A stretch of 39,311 nucleotides of DNA. Source: an uncultured Rhodobiaceae bacterium (GTDB taxonomy: Bacteria; Pseudomonadota; Alphaproteobacteria; Parvibaculales; Parvibaculaceae). Positions 28,323-36,932 of the stretch are shown here, piece by piece. The translations under genes and the position numbers were made by a program. A model generated the notes under the pieces. It saw only the letters and a list, made by a program, of their open reading frames with translations, was not told where the DNA came from and made no database searches. The stretch covers positions 1 through 39,311 of the forward strand of contig CAJXOU010000029.1 of the NCBI GenBank assembly GCA_913057645.1, given 5' to 3'. Within the stretch, counting starts at the first letter, position 1; every line of letters begins with the position of its first letter.

Positions 28323-28916
28323 TCACGCCATTTCCCTGACGTTCATGCCTGCAAGCTGCAGGAAGTTGCGCAGGATGTCATGCCCGTGCTCGGAGGCAAT
28401 GCTTTCCGGGTGGAACTGGACGCCGTGGATCGGCAGCTCCTTGTGCTGCATGCCCATGACGATGCCGTCCGTGGTCCATGCCGTGATTTCGAGGCAGTCC
28501 GGCAGGGTCTCGCGCTCGACGATGAGGGAGTGGTAGCGCGTCGCCTCGATGGGGCTCGGCAGGTTCTGGAAGATGCCTGTGCCGCCGTGGTGGATCGCGC
28601 TCATCTTGCCGTGCATCAGCGTGGACGCGCGGACGACTCGGCCGCCGAAGGCCTGGCCGATGGCCTGATGGCCGAGGCAGACGCCGAGGAGCGGGATGCG
28701 GTGGGCGGCGGCGGCCTGGATGAGATCGAGGCAGATGCCGGCCTTGTCGGGGTCGCAGGGGCCGGGCGAGAGGACGATGGCCCGGGGCCTCGTCGCCAGC
28801 GCCTCGTTGACCGTGATCTTGTCGTTCCGGTGGACGGCTGCTTCCGCGCCCAGTTCACCCAGGAAATGGACGAGGTTGTAGGTAAAACTGTCGTAGTTAT
28901 CGATGAGCAGCAGCAT
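28323..28916 (-). CDS. trpG: Anthranilate synthase glutamine amidotransferase subunit
   Basis: Supplies ammonia to TrpE for anthranilate synthesis. The 197-residue class I amidotransferase has [15 protein letters not shown], the nucleophile elbow [15 protein letters not shown] (catalytic Cys), YHSLIVE and [14 protein letters not shown] with the His-Glu pair. The start at 28916 is chosen because the in-frame extension upstream is not conserved. Its partner trpE lies 4 kb away, so the pair is split. The promoter at 28965-28994 drives trpGDC. Confidence 0.97.
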   Translation of the reverse strand: MLLLIDNYDSFTYNLVHFLGELGAEAAVHRNDKITVNEALATRPRAIVLSPGPCDPDKAGICLDLIQAAAAHRIPLLGVCLGHQAIGQAFGGRVVRASTLMHGKMSAIHHGGTGIFQNLPSPIEATRYHSLIVERETLPDCLEITAWTTDGIVMGMQHKELPIHGVQFHPESIASEHGHDILRNFLQLAGMNVREMA

Positions 28917-28964
28917 GGCCGAAACCCTTGAAGGGCGGCCGCCGGAGAGCTGCCGCGTGGCTCC

Positions 28965-28994
28965 TATATAGGCTTCGGGCCCCTGCGGGGGCAA
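28965..28994 (-). promoter_or_regulatory. Probable trpGDC promoter
   Basis: On the minus strand TTGCCC (28989-28994) and TATATA (28965-28970) are 18 bp apart, with a transcript start expected near 28958, about 42 nt before the trpG ATG. The spacer contains a short GCCCC/GGGGC inverted repeat. I see no leader peptide rich in Trp codons between it and trpG. Confidence 0.5.
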
Positions 28995-29161
28995 GGCTCC
29001 GGAGCACCTTTGTCAATCAATTCAAAGGGATCGTAAGCGGACCGGAAGATATAGGGTATGGTTACCGGTGTGACTGGACGGTAAGGAAAGACGGATTCGT
29101 TAACGTTGCGGGAACCACGCCGCGGCGAAGCTCTAGGGACCGTCCACGAAGGAGCCTTGCG

Positions 29162-31441
29162 ATGACGAATCGACCGATCATCAGCGCCGCGATCCTGGTC
29201 CTTGCCTTTCAGGCCTTGCCGGCTTCGGCCTCCGACTATGAATATTCCAGCTCCTACCAGCGCAATCTCGCGCAGATCAAGGTCACCGAAGAACTGCATG
29301 ACACGGTGAACGGCGCGGGCTTCGGCATTGCCGTTTTCGACTCGCTGGCCGACTACACGCATGTCGACCTTCAGGGCAAGACGAGCGCCTATGCGCCTTA
29401 TGCAGGTTCCTACCGGTATTTCGATTTTCACGGCACGCATGTCTCCGGCATCGCCGGCGCGCTCGAAAACGACATCGGCGTGGTGGGCGTTGCACCGGGT
29501 GCGGCGATCCACAACTATGCCGTTTTCGACGACAATGGCTGGGTGGCCTACGATCTCGGCCGGCGTGCGCTCGACGCGGTCCGCACACAGAACAGTCTCG
29601 GTGCGAATATCGTTTCCGTGAACATGAGCTATGGGCCGTCAACCAAGGGCGACGCGTTCATAGACGGCGAACTCGAGCTCTTCGACGGTTACACCGACGA
29701 CTTCGTGATCGTGCGGGCGGCGGGCAATGACGGGCGCAAGCTGCGTTACGAGCCGTATTCGGGAACGGCCAGCACCGAGCTTGCCAATCTGCTGATCGTC
29801 GGCAGTGTGGACAGCAACAACCGTTTGTCGAAATTTTCCAACAGGCCGGGCGGGGTTTGCATCTCACTCAGGGCGCGCTGCGCTTCGAGCGAGAGGATGT
29901 ACAATTTCTTCGTCGTTGCGCCGGGTTCGAACATTCTTTCCGATTATCCGGGACAGTCGCTTGCGACGGCTTCCGGCACGTCGATGGCGGCGCCGCATGT
30001 TGCGGGCGTCGTCGCGCTTGTCGCCCACGACGCGGCGCAGAAGAACACCCTCCTTACGCCGACGCAGATCGCATCCATCATCAAGGAATCGGCGACCGAT
30101 CTCGGACGCCGCGGCGTCGACGCCGTCTACGGCTGGGGCCTCGTCAATGCCGAGGCAGCGCTGGCGCCGGCAGGCGAGGTTTCAATCGAAACGGCGCCCA
30201 CCGTCGGTGTTACCAAGCCCGTGGCCAAGCAGCCCAAGGCGAAGAAGTCCAAGCGGAAAAAGAAGGCAGGGCGGGGCCGCGCGGGCGGACGGCGCGCCTT
30301 TTCCCAGAGCACGATCGGTACAGGCGATCTACTCTCCGGCATGGTGGTATTCGACGATTACGGCCGTCCCTTCGAAGCGAATACGGCGGCGCTTGTCGGC
30401 ACCAGCAACTCCTCCGTGTTGTCGGAGCGCGGGCTCGCGGTTCTGGGTCTGGTGTCGCGGCAGGGCACAGTGGATGTCGATACGGGCGAACATGCGTTCC
30501 TTGCCTGGAACACGACCGGCCTCGACGGCAAGGCGACTTCCGCGCTGAGGATGGTTGCCGAAGACTATGAACTCAATATCGGCCTGGGTGCGCCGGAGCT
30601 CTTCCTGATGGAAGTGCCGTCCGCGAACCGGGCGGCGGCGCCGCAGCGCTTCTCGCGGATCATGTTCTCCTCGCTTGGCGAGGCGAGCGAGCTGTTCGGC
30701 GAAGCGATTTCTGTCGGCTTCAACACCAAATTGTCCGACCGGCTGACCGGCCATGTGTTCAGCCTGACGGAGACCGGGTGGATGGACGACGGCGAGGAGC
30801 AAGGGCTTCTCGAGGCGGAGCCCGAAACCGAGGGCGATGCCGACTTCGCGGCGGCGGGTCTTTCCTACCGGGTGGCCGAGGGCTGGTCCGTCGGCGGCTC
30901 CTACGCGGTGCTGCGCGAGCGTGGCACGGTGGCCGGCATGGCTTCGTCCGGCGCACTGTCGCTCGGCGAAGAGGCGCTGACCCAGTTCTGGGGCACGAAC
31001 GTCACCGGCGATATCGACCAGACCTTCTCCGTCTCGGCCTTCTATACCCGCGCCGTCATCAACAGTTCGGGGACGGCAAACTCGCTCTTTGAAGACGCCG
31101 ACAACTGGGGCGCGGATCACTACGGCGTGATGCTCGATGCGAAGAACCTCGTGCACGAGAACAGCGTGCTGCGCTTTTCGCTGGTCAAACCGCTCCAGAT
31201 CACGAGTGGGACGACTTCCGTGCGCGTGCCGGTCGGCCGCGAGCTCGACGGGACGATCAACTATGTCCGCCGTCACTCGGACTTCGACGGCAGCGCACTG
31301 CCGCTGGAAGCGGGGCTTGCCTATCTCGCCGAGACCGGCTCGGGCACGTTCGGCCTGACGCTCGACCTCGTCGACACCAACCTCAACGGTGCGGGCGAGC
31401 GCGGCGTGACCGTCGGCGCGGGCTTCGCTTTCGCGTTCTGA
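29162..31441 (+). CDS. Subtilisin-like (S8) serine protease with autotransporter-like C-terminal domain
   Basis: A secreted or surface protease. At 759 residues it has a signal peptide (about 1-24, ending ASAS). The S8 domain spans about 35-335 with catalytic Asp60 (AVFDS), His90 (HGTHVSGIAGA), oxyanion Asn189 (AAGND) and Ser274 (SGTSMAAPHVAG). A strikingly basic linker follows at about 352-378 (runs of Lys, then Gly/Arg). The C-terminal 350 residues have alternating beta-strand character and end in Phe-Ala-Phe, like outer-membrane barrels. It may export itself as an autotransporter, although the C-terminus is not a confident match to a named family. ATG 29162 follows AAGGAG by 7 nt; a longer upstream reading lacks similarity. 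It is divergent from trpG. Confidence 0.85.
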   Translation: MTNRPIISAAILVLAFQALPASASDYEYSSSYQRNLAQIKVTEELHDTVNGAGFGIAVFDSLADYTHVDLQGKTSAYAPYAGSYRYFDFHGTHVSGIAGALENDIGVVGVAPGAAIHNYAVFDDNGWVAYDLGRRALDAVRTQNSLGANIVSVNMSYGPSTKGDAFIDGELELFDGYTDDFVIVRAAGNDGRKLRYEPYSGTASTELANLLIVGSVDSNNRLSKFSNRPGGVCISLRARCASSERMYNFFVVAPGSNILSDYPGQSLATASGTSMAAPHVAGVVALVAHDAAQKNTLLTPTQIASIIKESATDLGRRGVDAVYGWGLVNAEAALAPAGEVSIETAPTVGVTKPVAKQPKAKKSKRKKKAGRGRAGGRRAFSQSTIGTGDLLSGMVVFDDYGRPFEANTAALVGTSNSSVLSERGLAVLGLVSRQGTVDVDTGEHAFLAWNTTGLDGKATSALRMVAEDYELNIGLGAPELFLMEVPSANRAAAPQRFSRIMFSSLGEASELFGEAISVGFNTKLSDRLTGHVFSLTETGWMDDGEEQGLLEAEPETEGDADFAAAGLSYRVAEGWSVGGSYAVLRERGTVAGMASSGALSLGEEALTQFWGTNVTGDIDQTFSVSAFYTRAVINSSGTANSLFEDADNWGADHYGVMLDAKNLVHENSVLRFSLVKPLQITSGTTSVRVPVGRELDGTINYVRRHSDFDGSALPLEAGLAYLAETGSGTFGLTLDLVDTNLNGAGERGVTVGAGFAFAF

Positions 31442-31552
31442 TTCAAGGGATAGTGGGGCCAGGTCCTCCTTCGCCTTCCGTCTGTACACGCGGCTCGTCA
31501 TTCGACACGATGAGCGCATGGGACGGGCGGGGACGGAGGAGGCCTGAGGCCT

Positions 31553-32776
31553 GTGGACGGAAACGCACACACCATCCGGACCGGTTGCGCCATCGCGGGC
31601 GGCGGACCGGCCGGCATGATGCTCGGGCTGATGCTGGCGCGGGCCGGCGTCGACGTGACGGTGCTCGAAAAGCATGCCGACTTCCTGCGGGATTTTCGCG
31701 GCGACACGATCCACCCCTCCACCCTTGAAGCGATGCACGAGCTCGGACTTCTGGACGGGTTGCTGACGCGGCCGCACCAGAAAGTGGACGAGGTCGAGAT
31801 CGAGATCGGGAGTACACGCATTCCCGTCGCCGATTTCACGCATCTGCCGACCAGGTGCAAATTCATCGCCTTCATGCCGCAATGGGATTTCCTCGACTAT
31901 CTGTCGGGCGAGGGAAAGCGGCTGCCGAACTTCCGGCTGTCGATGAAAGCAGAGGTAACCGGATTGATCGAGGAAGACGGGCGCGTCGCGGGGCTGCTGG
32001 CGGAAACGCCGGAGGGGCCGGTGCGCGTCGAGGCGACGCTCACCGTGGGCGCGGACGGGCGCGGCTCCGTGGTGCGGGAGAAGGCGGGGCTTTCCGTCGA
32101 AGATATCGGCGCGCCTTTCGACGTGTTGTGGCTCAGGCTGCCGCGCGCGGAGAGCGATCCCGACGTCACGCTTGGCCGGGTGAATTACGGGCATGTCTTC
32201 ATCACGCTCAATCGCGGCGACTACTGGCAATGCGCCTTCATCATCCCGAAAGGCGGGCTCGAGGCGATGAAGACGCGGGGGCTCGACGATTTCCGGGAGC
32301 GGATCGCGATGCTCGCGCCGCATATGCGGGACCGGACGGGCGATATCCGGGACTGGGACGACATCAAGCTCCTCACCGTGAAGATCGACCGGCTGAAGAA
32401 CTGGGCGCGGGACGGGCTTCTCTGCATCGGCGATGCGGCGCATGCGATGTCGCCGGTGGGCGGCGTCGGCATCAATCTCGCGATACAGGATGCGGTTGCG
32501 GCGGCGAACCTTCTCGCCGGGCCACTCAAGGCGGGGACACTGAAGACGGGCGATCTGGAGCGGGTGCAGAAGCGGCGGATGTTTCCGACACGCGTGACGC
32601 AGGGCTTTCAGGTACTGGCGCAGCGCTTCGTGATCGAGCCGGTGCTGAGGAGCAGCGGCGAGACGTCGCCACCCTGGCCGTTCAGACTGTTCGGGCTGTT
32701 TCCGGTGCTGCGGCGGCTGCCCGCGCGCGCCATCGGCATGGGCGTGCAGCCGGAACATGCAAAGGTGGGGCGTTAG
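31553..32776 (+). CDS. FAD-dependent monooxygenase (PHBH/UbiH-like fold)
   Basis: A flavoprotein aromatic hydroxylase-type enzyme of 407 residues with unknown substrate. It has the N-terminal FAD fingerprint AIAGGGPAGMMLGLMLARAGVDVTVLEK. The FAD/NAD(P)H DG motif TVGADGRGSVVREKAGL and the GD motif LCIGDAAHAMSPVGGVGINLAIQDA follow. These three motifs define the class A flavin monooxygenase fold. The likely start is GTG at 31553, about 10 nt after a GGAGGAGG stretch. It is convergent with trpE, with only 3 bp between the stop codons and no terminator. Context gives no clue to the substrate. Confidence 0.87.
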   Translation: MDGNAHTIRTGCAIAGGGPAGMMLGLMLARAGVDVTVLEKHADFLRDFRGDTIHPSTLEAMHELGLLDGLLTRPHQKVDEVEIEIGSTRIPVADFTHLPTRCKFIAFMPQWDFLDYLSGEGKRLPNFRLSMKAEVTGLIEEDGRVAGLLAETPEGPVRVEATLTVGADGRGSVVREKAGLSVEDIGAPFDVLWLRLPRAESDPDVTLGRVNYGHVFITLNRGDYWQCAFIIPKGGLEAMKTRGLDDFRERIAMLAPHMRDRTGDIRDWDDIKLLTVKIDRLKNWARDGLLCIGDAAHAMSPVGGVGINLAIQDAVAAANLLAGPLKAGTLKTGDLERVQKRRMFPTRVTQGFQVLAQRFVIEPVLRSSGETSPPWPFRLFGLFPVLRRLPARAIGMGVQPEHAKVGR

Positions 32777-32779
32777 GGG

Positions 32780-34291
32780 CTACTGCCGCTTACCCGCCTG
32801 CGAGGCGTAGCGGACGGCTTCTTCGGCCGCGCGGAAGAGCGCCTTCGCCTTGTTGACGCTTTCCTGATATTCGCCCTGCGCGCTTGAATCCGCGACGACG
32901 CCGCCGCCCGCCTGCACATACATCTTGCCGTCCTTGACGATGGCGGTGCGCAGCACGATGCAGGTGTCCATCTCGCCCGCGGCGGAGAAATAGCCGACGC
33001 AGCCGGCATAAGGCCCCCGCTTTTCGAGTTCGAGCTCGTCGATGATCTGCATGGCGCGGACTTTAGGCGCGCCGGAGACCGTGCCTGCCGGAAAGCCCGC
33101 GACGAGGGCGGAGATCGCGTCATAGGCGGGATCGAGTTCGCCTTCGACGTTGGAGACGATGTGGATGAGGTGCGAGGTGTATTGAAGCGCGAAACGCTCC
33201 GTCGCCTCGACCGTTCCGATCTTCGAGACGCGGCCGACGTCGTTGCGGCCAAGATCGAGCAGCATCAGATGCTCGGCGCGTTCCTTCGGGTCGGCGAGAA
33301 GCTCCGCGGCAATCTCCGCGTCCTCGGCGCGGTTGTTGCCGCGATGGCGCGTGCCCGCGATGGGGCGGATGGTGACGCGGTTGCCGCGCACGCGGACAAG
33401 CACTTCCGGGCTCGAGCCGACGATGGAGAAGTTCTCGAAATTCAGAAAGTAGAGGAAGGGCGACGGGTTGATGCGGCGGAGCGCACGATAGAGCGCGAAG
33501 GGTGGAAGCTCGAAGGGCGTTTCGAAACGCTGCGAGAGCACGACCTGGAAGATGTCGCCTGCGGCGATGTATTCCTTGGCGCGTTCCACCATGCCGAAAT
33601 AGGTGTCGCGCGGGGTGTTCGACTTCGGTTCGGCGAGGGCGGCGATGTCCGCTTCGCCATGGAGATGCGGCAGGGCGCGGTCGAAATCGGCGACGACGTC
33701 GGAGAGGCGTTCGCTGGCGCGGGCATGAGCCGCGCGGGCGCTGACGCCGGGCTCGGGACGTACGGGCGTGACGATGGTGACCTCGTCCTTCACGCTGTCG
33801 AAGACGGCAATGATGGTGGGACGGATGAAGATACCGTCGGGCAGGCCGAGCGCGTCCGGGTTCTCGTCCGGCAGGTGCTCCATGAGGCGCACCATGTCGT
33901 AGCTCATGTAGCCGAAGACGCCCGCGGCCATCGGGGGCAGTTCTTCCGGCAGCTCGATCCGCGACTCTTCGATGAAGTCGCGCAGGCTCTTCAACGCACC
34001 GCCGGGGCAGGGCTCGTAGGCATTGGCATCGAAGCGGGCCTTGCGGTTGATCTCGGCGGCGTCGCCCTGCGTGCGCCAGATCGCGTCCGGCTTGAGGCCG
34101 ATGATCGAGTAGCGGTTGCGGGCGTCGCCCCCTTCCACGGATTCGAGAAGGAAGCTGTTCGGCTTGCCTTCCGCGATCTTGAGCATCGCGGAGACGGGCG
34201 TCTCGAGGTCGGCGACGAGACGCGTGTAGACGACCTGCGCCGTGCCCGCGCTGTAGGCGGCCTCGAAGGAATCGAATTCGGGCGAGATCAT
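32780..34291 (-). CDS. trpE: Anthranilate synthase component I
   Basis: Converts chorismate and ammonia to anthranilate with TrpG. At 503 residues the N-terminal regulatory region carries the LLES motif (FLLESVEGGDARNRYSIIG) typical of Trp-feedback-inhibited enzymes. The chorismate-binding domain contains QVVLSQRFE, PSPFLYFLNFENFSIVGSSPEVLVRV, PIAGTRHRG, LGRNDVGRVS, VEGELDPAYDAISALVAGFPAGTVSGAPKVRAMQIIDELE and GCVGYFSAAGEMDTCIVLRT. Its ATG overlaps the ppiD stop (ATGA), so it is translated in coupling with that gene rather than with trpG. Confidence 0.97.
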   Translation of the reverse strand: MISPEFDSFEAAYSAGTAQVVYTRLVADLETPVSAMLKIAEGKPNSFLLESVEGGDARNRYSIIGLKPDAIWRTQGDAAEINRKARFDANAYEPCPGGALKSLRDFIEESRIELPEELPPMAAGVFGYMSYDMVRLMEHLPDENPDALGLPDGIFIRPTIIAVFDSVKDEVTIVTPVRPEPGVSARAAHARASERLSDVVADFDRALPHLHGEADIAALAEPKSNTPRDTYFGMVERAKEYIAAGDIFQVVLSQRFETPFELPPFALYRALRRINPSPFLYFLNFENFSIVGSSPEVLVRVRGNRVTIRPIAGTRHRGNNRAEDAEIAAELLADPKERAEHLMLLDLGRNDVGRVSKIGTVEATERFALQYTSHLIHIVSNVEGELDPAYDAISALVAGFPAGTVSGAPKVRAMQIIDELELEKRGPYAGCVGYFSAAGEMDTCIVLRTAIVKDGKMYVQAGGGVVADSSAQGEYQESVNKAKALFRAAEEAVRYASQAGKRQ

Positions 34292-36183
34292 ACGCCGCTA
34301 TCCGTCGCCGTCAGTTGCTGCAACAGGGTCTGGTTCACCTCGACGCCGAGATCGTTCTGGTGGCCGACGACGAAGGTCTGGAGCATGTCCGCGGAGAGCG
34401 AGTCGGCGAGGTTCGCCCTGGCCTGAGTGTAGGTTTCCGAGTCCTTCGGGACATCGGGCTCGCTGATCTCGCGGACGCGCATGACGAGCAGGCTGTCGCC
34501 CAGGCCGACGGGACCGTAGACGAAGCCGCCCTGCGGCGCGGCGAAGAGCTTCGTGACCGCGGTGCGCGAGAAGGTGTCGTTCTGTGCATAGCGCTGGATG
34601 CCGGGCATGGCGAGGACGCTGCGGCCATAGTCGCCGGCGATCTCGTCGAAGCTCTCGCCCGCGTTGCCGCGTTCGACCAGTTTCGCGGCGAGGGCCTCGA
34701 GCTTCGCGGCGCGCTGGCGCTCCTTCCAGATCCGCACGACCTCGTCGCGGACCTCGTCGAGCGGCTGCACGGTGGCCGGATTCACGGCGTCGAGCTGGAC
34801 CCAGTAATAGCCTTCCTTGCCGGTATCCTTCGGCGGGTTCTGGTCGCCGATCTGGCTGTCATAGACCGTTTCGAGGAGGCCGGGGAGTTCGGGCAGTTCG
34901 ATGTCGTCGCCCGAGCGCGTCTTGCCGTCTTCGGTGATGCCCGAAATGCTGCGGAGGTTCAGGTCATAGCGCGCCGCGATATCGGCGAGCGGCTCGCCGC
35001 CCGCGCGCGCGTCCTCGATCGCGTTCTGGATGTCGTAGATCTGTTCGCGGGCCATCTCGATTTCGAGCGCCTTACGGACCTTGTCCTTCACTTCCGCGAA
35101 GGTGCTGTCCTTGCCGGGGGTGATCTCGCCGACATGGATGATCGACCAGCCGAGCGGACCCTTGACCGGCTCGCTCCAGGCGCCGCTTTCGAGCGAGAAG
35201 GCGGTGTCGGCGAGTTCCGGAGAGATCATCTCGCCGCGCGATACGTTGCCGAGGTCGACGTCGTCGACGGTGAGACCCAGATCGGCGACAACGGTTTCGA
35301 CCTTGCCGCCGCCGCGAAGGGTCTCAAGCGCCGCGCCGGCGGCTTCTTCCGTCGCGAAGGTGATCTGCTGGATCTCGCGCCGTTCCGGCACGTCGTACTC
35401 ACCACGGCGCTGTTCATAGGCCTCGCGCAATGCCTCGTCGGAGATCGCGATGCTCTGGGCGATGTCCTCGGGCTCGATCTCCATGAAGCTGAAGTCGCGC
35501 GTTTCGGGCAGGGTGAAAGCGGAAGCGCCCGCCTCGTAGAAGGACTGGACGGCTTCCTCGTCCGGGTCCTCGATGTCGCCGACCAGCGAAGGCGGCAGGA
35601 TAACGTAGCCGGCGGTGCGCGTTTCCTGCTGGAAGCGCAGCACGACGTCGATCATGGTTTCGGGGGCCGGTATCCCGGCGGTGATCGCATCGGTGAGCTG
35701 ACGACGTACCATGCCCTTGCGGCGCTGCTCGACGAAGCGTTCCTCGGGAATGCCGTTCTGCCGGAGCAACTGGCGAAAGAGCTCTCTGTCGAAGCGGCCG
35801 AATGCGCCCTGCAGGTTCGGATCGGTCATGATGTCGATGCCGACGGTCTCGTCGCCGACGGTGAGGCCGAGTTCCTCGGCCGCGTCGTCGAGCGTCGCGA
35901 CGCCGATGAGACGCGACAGGGCGAGGCGGTCGACGCCGAAGCGCTGGCCCTGCTCGCGCGTCAGCGGCTGGCCCAGACGTTCGGACATGCGGTCAAGTTC
36001 GGCGCGGAACTCGCGGTCGTAGCTGGCGGAGTCGATCTTCTGGTCGCCGACCTCCGCGACCGTGTCGCCGGTGAAGCCGGTGAAGATGTCGGCGATTCCC
36101 CAAACCGCGAAGGCAATCACCAGGATGCCGATGATGGCCATTCCGACAAAGCCGGAGGCACTTCTTCGCAGCATATCGAGCAT
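34288..36183 (-). CDS. ppiD: PpiD/SurA-type peptidylprolyl isomerase, inner-membrane anchored
   Basis: A periplasmic foldase held in the inner membrane by one N-terminal helix, assisting outer-membrane and secreted protein folding. At 631 residues it begins MLDMLRRSASGFVGMAIIGILVIAFAVWGIADIF (anchor about 12-35). A SurA_N-like helical domain follows (about 40-200). The parvulin-type PPIC domain lies around 265-380 (QQITFATEEAAGAAL, ELADTAFSLESGAWSEPVKGPLGWSIIHV), and a C-terminal helical region ends the protein. The Shine-Dalgarno site is weak; a second ATG at 36174 is possible. It overlaps trpE. Confidence 0.9.
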   Translation of the reverse strand: MLDMLRRSASGFVGMAIIGILVIAFAVWGIADIFTGFTGDTVAEVGDQKIDSASYDREFRAELDRMSERLGQPLTREQGQRFGVDRLALSRLIGVATLDDAAEELGLTVGDETVGIDIMTDPNLQGAFGRFDRELFRQLLRQNGIPEERFVEQRRKGMVRRQLTDAITAGIPAPETMIDVVLRFQQETRTAGYVILPPSLVGDIEDPDEEAVQSFYEAGASAFTLPETRDFSFMEIEPEDIAQSIAISDEALREAYEQRRGEYDVPERREIQQITFATEEAAGAALETLRGGGKVETVVADLGLTVDDVDLGNVSRGEMISPELADTAFSLESGAWSEPVKGPLGWSIIHVGEITPGKDSTFAEVKDKVRKALEIEMAREQIYDIQNAIEDARAGGEPLADIAARYDLNLRSISGITEDGKTRSGDDIELPELPGLLETVYDSQIGDQNPPKDTGKEGYYWVQLDAVNPATVQPLDEVRDEVVRIWKERQRAAKLEALAAKLVERGNAGESFDEIAGDYGRSVLAMPGIQRYAQNDTFSRTAVTKLFAAPQGGFVYGPVGLGDSLLVMRVREISEPDVPKDSETYTQARANLADSLSADMLQTFVVGHQNDLGVEVNQTLLQQLTATDSGV

Positions 36184-36247
36184 GATCGGTCTTTCTCTCC
36201 AGCCGTCCGGCGCGGCGGCCTGTCCAGTTGTACGAATGATGCGGTCC

Positions 36248-36278
36248 GCCGCCCTCGGGGCCCGCGAATGAGGGCGGC
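36248..36278. repeat. Inverted repeat 1 of three beside ppiD
   Basis: GCCGCCCTC (36248-36256) and GAGGGCGGC (36270-36278) are perfect 9-bp complements with a 13-nt loop. It lies 65 bp upstream of the ppiD start, in its probable promoter or leader region. Confidence 0.6.
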
Positions 36279-36286
36279 ATGATAGG

Positions 36287-36306
36287 TGCGGGGGCAGGCC
36301 CCCGCA
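36287..36306. repeat. Inverted repeat 2 of three beside ppiD
   Basis: TGCGGGGG (36287-36294) and CCCCCGCA (36299-36306) form a perfect 8-bp GC-rich stem with a 4-nt loop. Confidence 0.6.
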
Positions 36307-36314
36307 AGCGGTCC

Positions 36315-36363
36315 GGCGGGGCTTCACGCTTGATTTTCCTCAGGAAAAGCGTGAACCCCCGCC
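36315..36363. terminator. Inverted repeat 3, long stem, likely terminator or processing element
   Basis: Positions 36315-36331 and 36347-36363 pair over 17 positions with a single mismatch around a 15-nt loop. The loop flank contains a second possible short stem TTTTCC/GGAAAA. It begins 2 bp after the stop of the small membrane protein gene on the minus strand. No T-run follows. It probably separates that gene from ppiD. Confidence 0.55.
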
Positions 36364-36365
36364 GA

Positions 36366-36707
36366 TCATTGCGCGCGGTCGTAGAGCGGCGGCAGGCCGA
36401 AGGCCACATAGGCTTCGATGCTCGCCGCCGTCGCCTCGACGAGACCCCACATGGCGACGAAGGTGGCGCTGCCCCAGAGCATGGCGGCGAAGGCCGGCCC
36501 AAGCATGTGGGGCTCCTCGTCGCGGACAGCGGCGAAGACGGACGCAAAGACCGCGACTTCGGCCGAGGGCAGAAGGATGGCGAGCGCCTGCAACAGGTCC
36601 TCCGGCGGGCGGAGGCCGAAGCCGAGCAGGATGAAGGCGACGAAAGCAACGGCGACGCCGGTGCTGCGGCCGTTCTGGACGAACCAGGAGAGTGTGGTCG
36701 TGAGCAT
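36366..36707 (-). CDS. Small hydrophobic protein of unknown function
   Basis: A 113-residue protein with three hydrophobic segments (about 15-35, 40-62 and 68-100) and few charges, so probably an inner-membrane protein. I recognise no family. Support for it being real is an ACGGAGA Shine-Dalgarno site at good spacing before the ATG, membrane-protein composition, and a strong hairpin just after the stop. It lies upstream of ppiD-trpE on the same strand. The 594 bp between it and tpiA holds the small-ORF/hairpin locus and no larger gene. Confidence 0.6.
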   Translation of the reverse strand: MLTTTLSWFVQNGRSTGVAVAFVAFILLGFGLRPPEDLLQALAILLPSAEVAVFASVFAAVRDEEPHMLGPAFAAMLWGSATFVAMWGLVEATAASIEAYVAFGLPPLYDRAQ

Positions 36708-36860
36708 GAATTTCTCCGTTCCCTCTTCGCGAAAGCAAAGAAGGCTGAAAGTCGTTTTGAGTATTCGCCGGTTCCGGCAGGCAATAGTTCAGCGTGCGCT
36801 CCCACGCGGAATGCGCGGGAACGGCGCCTGTCCCAAGGGAAAAGGCTGTTTAGCGGCGGT

Positions 36861-36926
36861 TCAGCGCGGCGGTGCGCGGATGTCGAGCGCGGGGCCGGCG
36901 AAGCGATTCAAGTATTCGAGAGGCAT
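36861..36926 (-). CDS. Possible 21-codon ORF with hairpin-masked ribosome site
   Basis: On the minus strand, ATG at 36924-36926 follows GGAG (36935-36938) with 8-nt spacing and runs 21 codons (MPLEYLNRFAGP and then DIRAPPR) to a TGA at 36861. Its Shine-Dalgarno site lies inside the stem of the hairpin at 36933-36970. I know of no homologue. It may be a second upstream ORF in the leader of the 113-residue membrane protein gene, or chance. Confidence 0.3.
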   Translation of the reverse strand: MPLEYLNRFAGPALDIRAPPR

Positions 36927-36932
36927 GACGAA

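Noticed and set aside
28917-28994. A tryptophan attenuator in front of trpG
   Set aside because: No short ORF with tandem Trp codons and no terminator with a T-run lies between the promoter and trpG.
29010-29055. Promoter for the S8 protease gene
   Set aside because: TTGTCA at 29010 has no good -10 at 16-18 bp, and TATAGG at 29050 has no -35; too weak to list.
30329-32758. An 809-codon minus-strand open frame over the protease and monooxygenase genes
   Set aside because: His/Arg/Pro-rich antisense reading without domain structure, while the opposite strand carries complete catalytic motifs.
34315-36282. A 655-codon plus-strand open frame over ppiD
   Set aside because: Antisense shadow of a clear parvulin gene; Asp/Arg/Leu-rich composition typical of such shadows.
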